The translations under genes and the position numbers were made by a program. Below the pieces are notes generated by a model that worked only from the letters and a program-made list of their open reading frames with translations, made no database searches and was not told the DNA's origin. Of a stretch of DNA of 64,000 nucleotides, positions 7,897 to 16,685 are shown piece after piece. Source of the DNA: Burkholderia cepacia (GTDB taxonomy: Bacteria; Pseudomonadota; Gammaproteobacteria; Burkholderiales; Burkholderiaceae); contig NZ_CP013444.1 of the NCBI RefSeq assembly GCF_001718835.1, positions 2,356,001-2,420,000 on the forward strand, given 5' to 3'. Position 1 is the stretch's first letter, and each line of letters begins with the position of its first letter.

Positions 7897-9357
7897 TCAC
7901 CGCCGCGCAATCGGCGCATCCAGCCCCGCGCCCGACGGCCAGCCGCCCGCCAGCGCCTTGTACAGCGCGACCGTCGACGCCGCACTGCGCATCTGCCCGT
8001 CGGCCGCCGCATCCTGCGCCTGCAGCAGCGTGCGTTGCGCGTCGAGCACTTCGTAGTAGTCGATCGCGCCCGCCGCAAAACGCGCCTGCGCCAGTTGCGC
8101 GGCGCGCGCGCTGTCGGTCGCGGCCCGCACGAGATGGTCCGTCTCGTCACGCGTGCGTGCCGCGCGCAGCAGCGCGTTCTCCGTTTCCTCCAGCGCCCCG
8201 AGCACGGTCTGCCGGTATTGCGCGAGCTGCCCGGCCGCTTCCGCATCGCTCGCGGCGATCCGTGCGCGCACGCGGCCGACGTCGAGGAACGACCAGTCGA
8301 TGCCGAGCGCGATCAGGTTCGTGTCGCTGCCCGCACGGAAGAACCCGTAGCTGCTCGTCGCGCTGCCGAGCAGGCCCGACAGCGTGAAGCGTGGAAACAG
8401 GTCGGCCGTCGCGACGCCGACGCGTGCGGTCGCCGCGTGCAGCCACGCCTCGGCGGCCGCGACGTCGGGCCGGCGCCGCAGCAGGTCGCCCGGCGTGCCG
8501 GGATCGATGTCCGCGACGAGCGCGGGCAACGGCGCGGGCGCATCGAGCTCGCCGATCAGCGCATCCGGCGTCTGCCCGGTCAGCACCGCGAGCCGGTGCT
8601 CGTCGACGCCGATCGCCGCTTCGTACACGGCGATCCGCGACGTCGTCGATTCGTACTGCGCGCGCGCCCGCGCCGCATCGAGTTCGGAGCCGCGCCCCGC
8701 GCCGACGCGCGCATTGATCAGCGCGAGCGTCTGCTTCTGGTTGTCGGCGTTCTCGCGTGCGATCCGCAGCCGCTCCTGCGAGCCGCGCAGGTCGACGTAC
8801 GTGCTCGCCACCTCGCCGGCGATCGCGACGCGCACCGCGCGCACGTCCGCCGCGCTGGCAGCCGTTTCCGCGCGCTGCGATTCGACCGCGCGCCGCACGC
8901 GGCCGAACAGGTCGAGCTCCCATGCCGCATTGATCCCGACGCTGGACGTCGGCGTATCGCGCTGGCTGCGCGGCGCCCCGAACGCCTGATCCTTGCTCAT
9001 CAGCTGATGGCCGATCTGCCCGCTCGCGGTGATCGTCGGAATCTGGTCGAAGCGGGTCTCGCGCAGCAGCGCATTCGATGCGTCGTAGCGCGACACGGCG
9101 ACCTGGAGATCCTGGTTCGCCGCGAGCGCCGTGTCGATCAGCCGGGTCAGCGCGGGATCGCCGAAACCGCGCCAGAACGCGGCGTCCGCGTCCGCAGACG
9201 TGCCGGCCGGCGCCGCGTCATGTTGCATCGCCTGCGATTCGTCGCGCGCGAACCGCGCGGAAACCGCCGACGCGGGCCGCTCGTAGTCGGGGCCGACCGC
9301 GCATGCGGCGAGCGTCACCGACATCGCGAGCGCGGAAAGACGGAAAGCGGCGCTCAT
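7897..9357 (-). CDS. RND efflux outer-membrane channel lipoprotein (OprM/NodT family)
   Basis: Third gene of the efflux operon. The protein has 486 residues with a lipoprotein signal (LAAC, Cys19) and two OEP repeats (about 60-260 and 275-470), the TolC-like trimeric channel that spans outer membrane and periplasm. Characteristic stretches are DPALTRLIDTALAANQDLQVA and RRRPDVAAAEAWLHAATARVGVA. The ATG overlaps the stop of the RND pump gene by four bases (ATGA), so translation is coupled. A long open frame continues upstream through the pump gene but is only a shadow of it. Confidence 0.95.
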   Translation of the reverse strand: MSAAFRLSALAMSVTLAACAVGPDYERPASAVSARFARDESQAMQHDAAPAGTSADADAAFWRGFGDPALTRLIDTALAANQDLQVAVSRYDASNALLRETRFDQIPTITASGQIGHQLMSKDQAFGAPRSQRDTPTSSVGINAAWELDLFGRVRRAVESQRAETAASAADVRAVRVAIAGEVASTYVDLRGSQERLRIARENADNQKQTLALINARVGAGRGSELDAARARAQYESTTSRIAVYEAAIGVDEHRLAVLTGQTPDALIGELDAPAPLPALVADIDPGTPGDLLRRRPDVAAAEAWLHAATARVGVATADLFPRFTLSGLLGSATSSYGFFRAGSDTNLIALGIDWSFLDVGRVRARIAASDAEAAGQLAQYRQTVLGALEETENALLRAARTRDETDHLVRAATDSARAAQLAQARFAAGAIDYYEVLDAQRTLLQAQDAAADGQMRSAASTVALYKALAGGWPSGAGLDAPIARR

Positions 9358-12300
9358 CGGTTTTCTCCTTCGAGGGTGCCGTGGTGTTCGCTCCACACGG
9401 CCGGCGTGCCGCCCGCGAGCTTGCGGATCGCCACATAAAACACGGGCGTCAGGAACAGCCCGAACAGCGTGACACCGAGCATCCCCGCGAACACGGTGAT
9501 GCCGGTCGCGGCCCGCACTTCGCTGCCCGCACCGCCGCCGATCAGGAGCGGCACCGAACCCGCGATGAATGCGACCGACGTCATCACGATCGGACGCAGC
9601 CGCAGCTTGCACGCCTCCAGCGCGGATTCGATCACGCCCTTGCCCTGGATTTCCAGCTCGCGCGCGAACTCGACGATCAGGATCGCGTTCTTGCACGCCA
9701 GCCCCATCAGCACGACGAGCCCGACCTGCACGAACACGTTGTTGTCGCCCCCCGACAGCCACACACCGAACAGCGCCGCACAGATGCACACAGGCACGAT
9801 CAGGATCACCGCGAGCGGCAGCGTCCAGCTCTCGTACAGCGACGCGAGCACGAGGAACACGAGCATCACCGCGAGCGGGAACACGACGATCGCCGCGTTG
9901 CTCTGGGTGACCTGCTGGTAGCTGAGGTCGGTCCACTCGAGCACGATCCCCGGCGGCAGCACGTCCTTCGCGATCTGCTGCAGCTTCCCGATCGCCTGCG
10001 ACGACGACATCACCTTCGGATCGGCGTCGCCGATCAGGTTGGCGGCCGGATAGCCGTTGTAGCGGACGACCGGGTCGGGCCCGTACGCGGGCGCCACCGT
10101 CACCATCGAGCCGATCGGCACCATCTCGCCCTTCGCGTTGCGCGTGCGCAGGTTCGCGATGTCGGCGGCCGTCTGCCGGTGGCCGGCATCCGCCTGCGCC
10201 ATCACGCGGTACACGCGGCCGAACAGGTTGAAGTCGTTCACGTACATCGAGCCGAGATAGACCTGCAGCGTGCTGAACAGGTCGGTCAGCGCGACGCCCT
10301 GCGCCTTCGCCTTCATCCGGTCGACCTTCACCTCGAGCTGCGGGATGTTCGCCTGGTACGAGCTGACCGGGTAGCTCATCCCCGGCGTCTTCGCGACCGC
10401 GGCCTGGAACGCGGCGAGCGCGTTCTGCAATGCGCCGTAGCCGAGCCCGCCGCGATCCTCGAGGTACAGCGAGTAGCCGGAGCCGTTGCCGAGGCCCTGG
10501 ATCGGCGGCGGCATCAGCGCATAGGTGATGCCGCCGCCGATGGTCGCGAAGCGCGCGTTCAGGTCCGCGTTGATCTGCGCGGCGCTGCGGTGGCGCTGGT
10601 CGAACGGCTTCAGGATCACGTACGAGTTCGTGACGTTCGGCGTGTTCACGCCCTGCAGCGCATTCAGCCCGGCAAATGCCGGCACCATCTCGACACCGTC
10701 GGTGCCGAGCGCGATCTTCGTCATCTGCTTGGTCACCTCGCTGGTGCGCGCCAGCGACGCGCCTTCCGGCAGCTTCGCGCCCGCGAACAGGTACAGCTTG
10801 TCCTGCACCGGGATGAAGCCGCCCGGCACCGCGTCGAGCAGCAGCGCGGTCGCCCCGAGCAGCGCCGCATAGACCGCGAACACCACCCCGCGCCGCTTCA
10901 GCGTGCGCGAGACGACGCCGTGATAACGATCGGAACTGCGGTCGAAGAAGCGGTTGAACGGACGGAACAGCCAGCCGAACGCGCGGTCGAGCCCGCGCGT
11001 GAGCGCATCCTTCGGCGCACCGTGCGGACGCAGCAGCTTCGCGGCGAGCGCGGGCGACAGCGTCAGCGAGTTGATCGCGGAGATCACCGTCGAGATCGCG
11101 ATCGTCACCGCGAACTGCCGGTAGAACTGCCCCGTGACCCCCGACATGAACGCCATCGGCACGAACACCGCGCACAGCACCAGCGCGATCGCGACGATCG
11201 GCCCCGACACCTCGCGCATCGCCTGGTGCGCGGCATCGCGCGGACTCAGCCCCTGCGCAATATTGCGCTCGACGTTCTCGACCACGACGATCGCATCGTC
11301 GACGACGATGCCGATCGCGAGCACGAGCCCGAACAGCGTCAGCGTGTTGATCGAATAGCCGAGCAGATAGAGCCACGCGAAGGTGCCGACCACCGACACC
11401 GGCACCGCGACGAGCGGAATGATCGATGCGCGCCACGTCTGCAGGAACAGGATCACGACGAGCACGACCAGCACGACCGCCTCGATCAGCGTGTGCTGCA
11501 CCGCGCGGATCGATTCGCGCACGAATACCGTCGGATCCCACACGGGACGGTACGCGACGCCGGGCGGGAAGCGCTTCGACAGTTCGTCGAACTTCGCATA
11601 CACGGCCTTCGCGACCTCGAGCGCGTTCGCGCCCGGCGACAGGAAGATGCCGACCACGGCCGATTGCCTGTCGTTGAAGTACGAGCGCAGCGTGTAGTCG
11701 CCCGCGCCGAGCTCGACGCGCGCGACGTCGGACAGCTTCACGACCTGGCCGTCGTCGCCGTTGCGCAGCACGATGTCGCCGAACTCCTGCGCCGTGCGCA
11801 GCCGGCCGCGCACGTTGATCGACAGGAGGAAGTCGTTTTTCTTCGGCGTCGGCTCCGCGCCGAGCTGGCCGGCAGACACCTGCACGTTCTGCTCGCGCAC
11901 GGCCGCGATCACGTCGCTCGCGGTCAGCCCGCGCGACGCGAGCCGGTTCGGGTCGAGCCAGAGGCGCATCGCGTAATCGCCGGAGCCGTACACGCCGACG
12001 TCGCCGATGCCGGTGAGCCGCGACAGTTCGTCCTTCACGTGCAGCGTCAGGTAGTTGCGCAGATACAGCGAGTCGCGGCTGTTGTCCGGTGAATAGAGGC
12101 TCACGTACATCAGCGGCGTCGGCGACTGCTTCTGCGTGGTCACGCCGTACTGGCGCACCTCGTCGGGCAGGCGCGACAGGGCCTGGCTCACGCGGTTCTG
12201 CACGCGCACGGCGGCCGTGTCGGGATCGACGCCCTGCAGGAACGTGACGACCACCTGCAGACTGCCGTCCGAACCGGCGACCGACTTCATGTACATGATG

Positions 12301-12527
12301 CCTTCGACGCCGTTGATCGCCTCTTCGAGCGGTTCTGCGACCGACTCGGCGATTTCCTTCGGGTTCGCGCCCGGGTACGTCGCACGCACGACGACGCTCG
12401 GCGGCACGACTTCCGGGTATTCGCCGGCGGGCAGCATCGGAATCGAGATCAGGCCGATCGCGAAGATGACGATCGACAGCACGACCGCGAAGATCGGCCG
12501 GTCGATGAAGAATCGGGAGAAATCCAT
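9354..12527 (-). CDS. RND multidrug efflux pump, inner-membrane transporter (HAE1 family)
   Basis: Proton-driven trimeric exporter of 1,057 residues, the full AcrB/MexF length. The N-terminus MDFSRFFIDRPIFA, the periplasmic porter domain and the proton-relay pair Asp410-Asp411 in GIVVDDAIVVVENVE (TM4) are all present; a second large periplasmic domain and TM7-12 follow. It resembles the MexF/BpeF/CeoB branch. It sits between the adaptor gene (14-base gap) and the channel gene (4-base overlap). Transcription should start at the SoxR-box promoter 1.2 kb upstream. Substrates cannot be told from sequence; SoxR control suggests redox-active compounds such as phenazines, quinones or viologens. Confidence 0.96.
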   Translation of the reverse strand: MDFSRFFIDRPIFAVVLSIVIFAIGLISIPMLPAGEYPEVVPPSVVVRATYPGANPKEIAESVAEPLEEAINGVEGIMYMKSVAGSDGSLQVVVTFLQGVDPDTAAVRVQNRVSQALSRLPDEVRQYGVTTQKQSPTPLMYVSLYSPDNSRDSLYLRNYLTLHVKDELSRLTGIGDVGVYGSGDYAMRLWLDPNRLASRGLTASDVIAAVREQNVQVSAGQLGAEPTPKKNDFLLSINVRGRLRTAQEFGDIVLRNGDDGQVVKLSDVARVELGAGDYTLRSYFNDRQSAVVGIFLSPGANALEVAKAVYAKFDELSKRFPPGVAYRPVWDPTVFVRESIRAVQHTLIEAVVLVVLVVILFLQTWRASIIPLVAVPVSVVGTFAWLYLLGYSINTLTLFGLVLAIGIVVDDAIVVVENVERNIAQGLSPRDAAHQAMREVSGPIVAIALVLCAVFVPMAFMSGVTGQFYRQFAVTIAISTVISAINSLTLSPALAAKLLRPHGAPKDALTRGLDRAFGWLFRPFNRFFDRSSDRYHGVVSRTLKRRGVVFAVYAALLGATALLLDAVPGGFIPVQDKLYLFAGAKLPEGASLARTSEVTKQMTKIALGTDGVEMVPAFAGLNALQGVNTPNVTNSYVILKPFDQRHRSAAQINADLNARFATIGGGITYALMPPPIQGLGNGSGYSLYLEDRGGLGYGALQNALAAFQAAVAKTPGMSYPVSSYQANIPQLEVKVDRMKAKAQGVALTDLFSTLQVYLGSMYVNDFNLFGRVYRVMAQADAGHRQTAADIANLRTRNAKGEMVPIGSMVTVAPAYGPDPVVRYNGYPAANLIGDADPKVMSSSQAIGKLQQIAKDVLPPGIVLEWTDLSYQQVTQSNAAIVVFPLAVMLVFLVLASLYESWTLPLAVILIVPVCICAALFGVWLSGGDNNVFVQVGLVVLMGLACKNAILIVEFARELEIQGKGVIESALEACKLRLRPIVMTSVAFIAGSVPLLIGGGAGSEVRAATGITVFAGMLGVTLFGLFLTPVFYVAIRKLAGGTPAVWSEHHGTLEGENR

Positions 12528-12541
12528 GCTTCGGCCTCCCG

Positions 12542-13735
12542 TTACTGCGCCGCGGGCGCGGCGGCTTCGACGGACGCGGCCTGCACGCCGGCGACGGGTC
12601 GCACGGCCAGCGTCTTCGGTTTCACCTGCGCGCCCGGATAGTAGATCCGCTGCATGCCGTCGACGACCACGCGGTCGCCCGCCTGGATCCCCTTCTCGAT
12701 GATCCGCTCGCCGTCCAGCCCGCGGCCGATCGTCACGTCGCGGCGCAGCGCCTTGTCGCCGGGCCCGATCACGTACACGTACTTGCGGTCCTGGTCGGTG
12801 AGCACGGCCTTGTCGTCGACGAGCAGCGCGTCCTGATCGCGGCCGCTGACGAGTTGCACACGCGCATACAGGCCCGGCGTAAACGTGTGGTCCGCATTCG
12901 GCAGCCGCACGCGCGCGCGGATCGTGCCCGTCTGCGGGTCGAGACGGTTGTCGAGGAAATCGACGGTGCCCGCATGCGGGAAGCCCGTCTCGTTCGCGAG
13001 GCCCACGCGGACCGGATCGGCGCCGATCGCGCGATGCTTCGGATCGGCACGCCGTGCGTTGTAGCGCAGGTAGCTCTGTTCGTCGCAGTCGAAATACACG
13101 TAGACGGGGTTCTGCGACACGACGGTCGTCAGCAGCGTGTCGTCCGCGCGCGCCAGGTTGCCGACGGTGGCGACCGCGCGGCCGACGCGGCCCGCGATCG
13201 GCGCACGCACTTCGGTGAAACCGAGATTGAGCTTCGCATCGGCGACGGCCGCATCGGCCGCTTGCAGGTCCGCACGCGCCTGCTCGGCCGTGGCGCGCGC
13301 GTTGTCGAGTTCTTCCTGCGACGTCGCATGCGCATCGATCAGCGTCTGCACGCGCTTGAGCTGCACGTTCGCGAGGCTCGCGGCCGCGCGGGCCCGCTGC
13401 AGCTGCGCGTTCGCGCGATCGAGTGCGATCCGGTACGGGCGCGGGTCGATCTCGAACAGCAGCGCGCCCTGCGCGACCAGGTCGCCCTCCTCGTAGGCGA
13501 CGCGCTGCAGGTAGCCGCTCACGCGCGGCCGCAGTTCGACCGCGTCGACCGCTTCGACGCGTCCGTTGAACGCGTCGGCAAGACGCACGGTGCGCGGCGC
13601 GATCGTCGCGACGCCGACTTCGGGGGGAGGCTGGGCCGGCGGGTCGCCCCGGCCGTCATGACAGCCGGACAACGCAAGCAGCAGCACGCAGACGGCGCCC
13701 AGCGGCGCCGTCCTGTGAACGGGAAGAGAGAGCAT
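12542..13735 (-). CDS. RND efflux periplasmic adaptor lipoprotein
   Basis: First gene of the pump operon, 397 residues. A lipobox LSGC puts Cys25 at the lipidation site; then come the barrel-sandwich/lipoyl halves (RVSGYLQRVAYEEGDLVAQGALLFEIDPRPY), a long coiled-coil hairpin (about 100-165) and the beta-barrel domain. It links the pump to the channel. The operon order adaptor-pump-channel and spacing are those of complete tripartite systems. The start lies only 31 bases from the -10 of the SoxR-type promoter. Confidence 0.95.
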   Translation of the reverse strand: MLSLPVHRTAPLGAVCVLLLALSGCHDGRGDPPAQPPPEVGVATIAPRTVRLADAFNGRVEAVDAVELRPRVSGYLQRVAYEEGDLVAQGALLFEIDPRPYRIALDRANAQLQRARAAASLANVQLKRVQTLIDAHATSQEELDNARATAEQARADLQAADAAVADAKLNLGFTEVRAPIAGRVGRAVATVGNLARADDTLLTTVVSQNPVYVYFDCDEQSYLRYNARRADPKHRAIGADPVRVGLANETGFPHAGTVDFLDNRLDPQTGTIRARVRLPNADHTFTPGLYARVQLVSGRDQDALLVDDKAVLTDQDRKYVYVIGPGDKALRRDVTIGRGLDGERIIEKGIQAGDRVVVDGMQRIYYPGAQVKPKTLAVRPVAGVQAASVEAAAPAAQ

Positions 13736-13765
13736 GGAGCCTCGCGGTACGTTAAACTGCCGCGT

Positions 13766-13796
13766 AGCATAAAAGTTGAAGTTAACTTCAAGTCAA
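13766..13796 (-). promoter_or_regulatory. SoxR box inside a 19-bp-spacer promoter
   Basis: On the minus strand TTGACT (13791-13796) and TATGCT (13766-13771) are separated by exactly 19 bases, the overlong spacer that MerR-family activators correct. The spacer contains the perfect palindrome TTGAAGTTAACTTCAA (13776-13791, two bases overlapping the -35), which shares the AGTTAACT core of the enterobacterial soxS SoxR site. The promoter drives the efflux operon and abuts soxR. Confidence 0.93.
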
Positions 13797-13814
13797 GCTT
13801 TCCAGGAGCACGAC

Positions 13815-14285
13815 ATGGGTACTACCGAAGAACCGAAATGGCCGCTGATGTCGATTCGCGAAGTGGCTGCGCGCAGCGGCGTGCCGGCGTCGACATTGCG
13901 GTTCTACGAAACGCGCGGGCTCATCAAGTCGCACCGCAACGGCTCCAGCCATCGGCACTATTCGCGCGCGGTGCTGCGGCTGATCGCGTTCATCGTGTTC
14001 GCGCAGAAGATCGGCTATTCGCTCGACGAGATCGCCGAGCAGCTCGTCAGCCTGCCCGAGGACACCGCGCCGAGCAACAAGGACTGGCAGCGGCTGTCGC
14101 GCGGCTGGAAGCAACGCGTCGCGAGCCGGATCGAGGAGCTGCAGCGGCTCTACATCAACCTCGACGAATGCATCGGCTGCGGCTGCCTGTCGCTGAAGCG
14201 CTGCAAGCTGACGAACCCCGAGGATCGCGCAGGCCGGCGCGGGCCCGGGGCGCGTCGGTGGCTCGGCGATCCGCCGCCGGTGTGA
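13815..14285 (+). CDS. soxR: Redox-sensitive transcriptional activator SoxR
   Basis: MerR-family dimer of 156 residues: winged helix-turn-helix at 10-80 (SIREVAARSGVPASTLRFYETRGLI), dimerisation helix about 90-118, and the [2Fe-2S] ligand motif C-X2-C-X-C-X5-C at Cys119, 122, 124 and 130. Oxidation of the cluster by redox-cycling compounds switches the bound promoter on. In Escherichia coli the target is soxS; in pseudomonads and relatives it is transporter and oxidoreductase genes directly, and here the target is evidently the divergent RND operon. The ATG is preceded by CAGGAG. The C-terminal tail (135-156) is family-variable. Confidence 0.96.
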   Translation: MGTTEEPKWPLMSIREVAARSGVPASTLRFYETRGLIKSHRNGSSHRHYSRAVLRLIAFIVFAQKIGYSLDEIAEQLVSLPEDTAPSNKDWQRLSRGWKQRVASRIEELQRLYINLDECIGCGCLSLKRCKLTNPEDRAGRRGPGARRWLGDPPPV

Positions 14286-14336
14286 CTGCCGGCGGGCGTC
14301 CGTCGCCAGCCGGGATCGGCCCTGCCGGCTTGCCGT

Positions 14337-15413
14337 CTATCGCGTCCACATCACGGCGTGCGTCTGCCCGCTCGACGTCGTCGCCTCGCCGACGACCTGG
14401 CCATGTTCGTTGATCCCGAACGCCGCGCTGCTCCTGCCGCCCGGCAGATTGCCGAGATCGGTCATCACGCCGTTTTCGAAGAGGAACGCGTGGGTCTGGC
14501 CGTCCGCGGCGTCCGACGTGCCCACGACCTGCCCATGGTTGTTGATCGCGTACGCCGTGCTCGTATGGCCGCCGGCAAGCGTGCCGAGATCGATCATGGT
14601 CCCGTCCCGATACACAAATGCGTGGAAGTAGCCGTTCGCGGCGGTTGCGTCGCCGACGACCTGGCCGAGATCGTTGATCCCGTAGGCCTCGCTGAACTGG
14701 CCGCCGGGAAGCGTGCCGAGATCCTTCATCACGCCCTTGTCGTACAGAAACGCATGCAGCGGCTCGATGTGATGGGCCAGGAACCCGGCCGCGCCGGCGA
14801 TCTGTCCTTGGTTGTTGATCGCCGCGGCGGTGCTGTCGAGATCGCCCGGCAGCGTGCCGAGGTCGGTGAAGGTTCCGTTTTCGTACAGGAACGCACGCCC
14901 CTCCCCTCTTGCCCCGTTCACCATCACGCCCACCACTTGCCCGTGACCGTGCTGGTTCACACCGGCGGCGCCCGTCGCGAAGAAACCCGGCGGCACGCCG
15001 AGATCCGCCATGACGCCGCCGTCGTACAGGAACGCGTGGCCAGGCTGGCGGCCCTGCGTGCTCAGCCCGACGTCTCCGCTTCCGATGACCTGGCCGCGGT
15101 CGTTGATGCCCGACGCCGAACTGATGTCGCCGCCTTGCATGGTCCCGAGATCGGACATCGCGCCTTGCTGATAGAGAAACGCGTGCGTGATGAAGAACTG
15201 CGTGCCGGAGAGGTTCGCCTCGCCGACCACCTGGCCCCGGTTGTTGATCGCGGTGGCCGAGCTGTAGGTTGCGCCGGGAAACGTGCCCAGGTCATGTATC
15301 GCCAAACCCTGCGCGCCGGCGGGCTGGAACGCGTGGACGGACAACAGCGCAAGAATCGCAATGGTGCGGAAAACGCCGCCGCGCCTGACGAGCGGCTTGC
15401 ATGCGGATCGCAT
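14337..15413 (-). CDS. Secreted HAF-repeat protein
   Basis: Extracellular or periplasmic protein of 358 residues, with a signal peptide (residues 1-35, AGAQ) followed by about seven to eight repeats of roughly 40 residues. Each has the plan DLGTLPGG-x-SxAxGIN-x-GQVVG-x-xx-HAFLYxxGxM, which is the HAF domain, probably a beta-propeller-like fold. Function unknown; such proteins are common in Burkholderia. GGAG lies eight bases before the ATG. The gene ends 52 bases from soxR, convergently. A longer open frame upstream has no ribosome-binding site and is not used. Confidence 0.88.
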   Translation of the reverse strand: MRSACKPLVRRGGVFRTIAILALLSVHAFQPAGAQGLAIHDLGTFPGATYSSATAINNRGQVVGEANLSGTQFFITHAFLYQQGAMSDLGTMQGGDISSASGINDRGQVIGSGDVGLSTQGRQPGHAFLYDGGVMADLGVPPGFFATGAAGVNQHGHGQVVGVMVNGARGEGRAFLYENGTFTDLGTLPGDLDSTAAAINNQGQIAGAAGFLAHHIEPLHAFLYDKGVMKDLGTLPGGQFSEAYGINDLGQVVGDATAANGYFHAFVYRDGTMIDLGTLAGGHTSTAYAINNHGQVVGTSDAADGQTHAFLFENGVMTDLGNLPGGRSSAAFGINEHGQVVGEATTSSGQTHAVMWTR

Positions 15414-15868
15414 TGTGCACTCCTTCGGGTGGATGCTTGACACGGGGATGGCGGCGCGGGGCGCCGGATGCGCGCGCAAGTGCGACGCGACAAGCCGACG
15501 CCCGGCGTCGGGCCGGCTCGCTTCCCGGCCGACAGGGCGGGAAAGCCCGACCATCACGCATGAATCGCTCCACGGCCGTCGGACAGCGGTTTCCGCTGGC
15601 TGCACGCGACGTTCGTGCGGGAGTGGTTGCAACGGAGAAACGCCATCGCGAATCGCGGCAGGCGCGCGGGCGGCGTGTGCGACGCGGCCTGCTCCCGCCC
15701 GGTGCGGCCCAGGCACGCGCGCGCAGGCGTGCGGGCGAAGCCGCGCCGCCGCAAAAAAACGTATCTCGGAAGAAACGCCGGTGCCGCGCCCTCACCCCGG
15801 CCGACGGCCCCCGCTCACCGCAAGCGTCGCGCCGCGTCGGCGACGCGACCGCCCGGTTGCGCCGGCCG
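15414..15868. other. 455-base intergenic region, no gene seen
   Basis: Upstream region of the HAF-repeat gene and downstream region of the TetR gene. It is very GC-rich and has several open frames with no start signals. I see no RNA gene, repeat or clear promoter in it. Confidence 0.5.
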
Positions 15869-16540
15869 TCATCGCGACGCCGGCGCGCCGGGCCCCAGCA
15901 GGTCGAATGCCGTCGCGAGCACGGCTGCCTTGAATTGCTCGGGCCGTGACGGCAGCGGTGTGAATTCCCGCACCAGGTGACTGTAGGACACAGTCATGTT
16001 GATCGCGTTCTCGATCATGAAGAACGTCACGTCGGGATCCGCCATCCTGATCTCGCCGGCATCGGCCGCATCGACCAGCAGCGGGATGAACACCGCGCGG
16101 TACGGCCGCACCAGCCTCTCCAGCAGCAGGTTGAGCCGTTCGCCCTGCTCCGTCGTCGCGGTCGAGAAGAACATGCCGATGTCCGGCTCGGCGAAGGTCA
16201 GGTCGATGCCCAGCGCAAGCGCGCGCTCGACGCGCGCCCGGTACGACAGCGACGACGTTTTCAGCGCACCCACCTCGGCCAGCAACGGCGCCACCAGTTC
16301 CGAGATCTGTTCGACGACCGCGTTCCAGAGCGTCTCCTTGGTTCCGAAATGATGCGCGATCAGCGCCGCGTCGATGCCCAGCTCGCGCGCGACCTCGCGC
16401 ACGCTCGTCGCGTCGTAGCCCCGTTTCGCGAACGTGCGGCGCGCGGCCCGCAATATCACGTCCGGTCCGACGGACGCGCCCGGCAACGGCCGCCCACGCG
16501 TGCGCCGCTTCGACGGGGATCGCCCAGAAACTCCAGCCAC
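15869..16540 (-). CDS. TetR-family transcriptional regulator
   Basis: Repressor of 223 residues: N-terminal HTH at about 25-75 (AARRTFAKRGYDATSVREVARELGIDAALIAHHFGTKETLW) and a ligand-binding alpha-helical C-terminus, close to the TetR_C_7/AcrR type. I used the GTG at 16540 because AGGGAG and AAGGA precede it; an upstream ATG would add 39 residues with no conserved content. It is divergent from an NDH-2-like dehydrogenase whose promoter is followed by a palindrome, the likely operator. Confidence 0.9.
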   Translation of the reverse strand: MAGVSGRSPSKRRTRGRPLPGASVGPDVILRAARRTFAKRGYDATSVREVARELGIDAALIAHHFGTKETLWNAVVEQISELVAPLLAEVGALKTSSLSYRARVERALALGIDLTFAEPDIGMFFSTATTEQGERLNLLLERLVRPYRAVFIPLLVDAADAGEIRMADPDVTFFMIENAINMTVSYSHLVREFTPLPSRPEQFKAAVLATAFDLLGPGAPASR

Positions 16541-16624
16541 GTTGTCCTTGCTCCCTTCCACGATTCGATTGCCCTGATCATCCGCCGGCCCCGATTCCCG
16601 GAACCGGACGGTCTCCGTCCCCGG

Positions 16625-16678
16625 TTGACACGCCAAGCGGCGCGGCGCTAGGATCATACCTTATTCATCACGTGATGA
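16625..16678 (+). promoter_or_regulatory. Promoter and palindromic operator of the NDH-2-like gene
   Basis: TTGACA (16625-16630), an 18-base spacer and TAGGAT (16649-16654) make a sigma-70 promoter. A perfect 14-bp palindrome, TCATCACGTGATGA (16665-16678), lies about 10 bases downstream of the -10, over the expected start of transcription and just before the ATG at 16686. This is the place for repression by the divergent TetR protein. Confidence 0.82.
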
Positions 16679-16685
16679 TTTAACA

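Noticed and set aside
7897..11541. A single minus-strand frame joining part of the pump region to the outer-membrane channel
   Set aside because: Only the part from 9357 down encodes a recognisable protein with a lipobox; upstream it is the wrong frame of the pump gene.
9078..12092. A 1,004-codon open frame on the plus strand antisense to the RND pump
   Set aside because: It is an Arg/His-rich shadow of the pump gene caused by high third-position GC. It has no domain and no ribosome-binding site.
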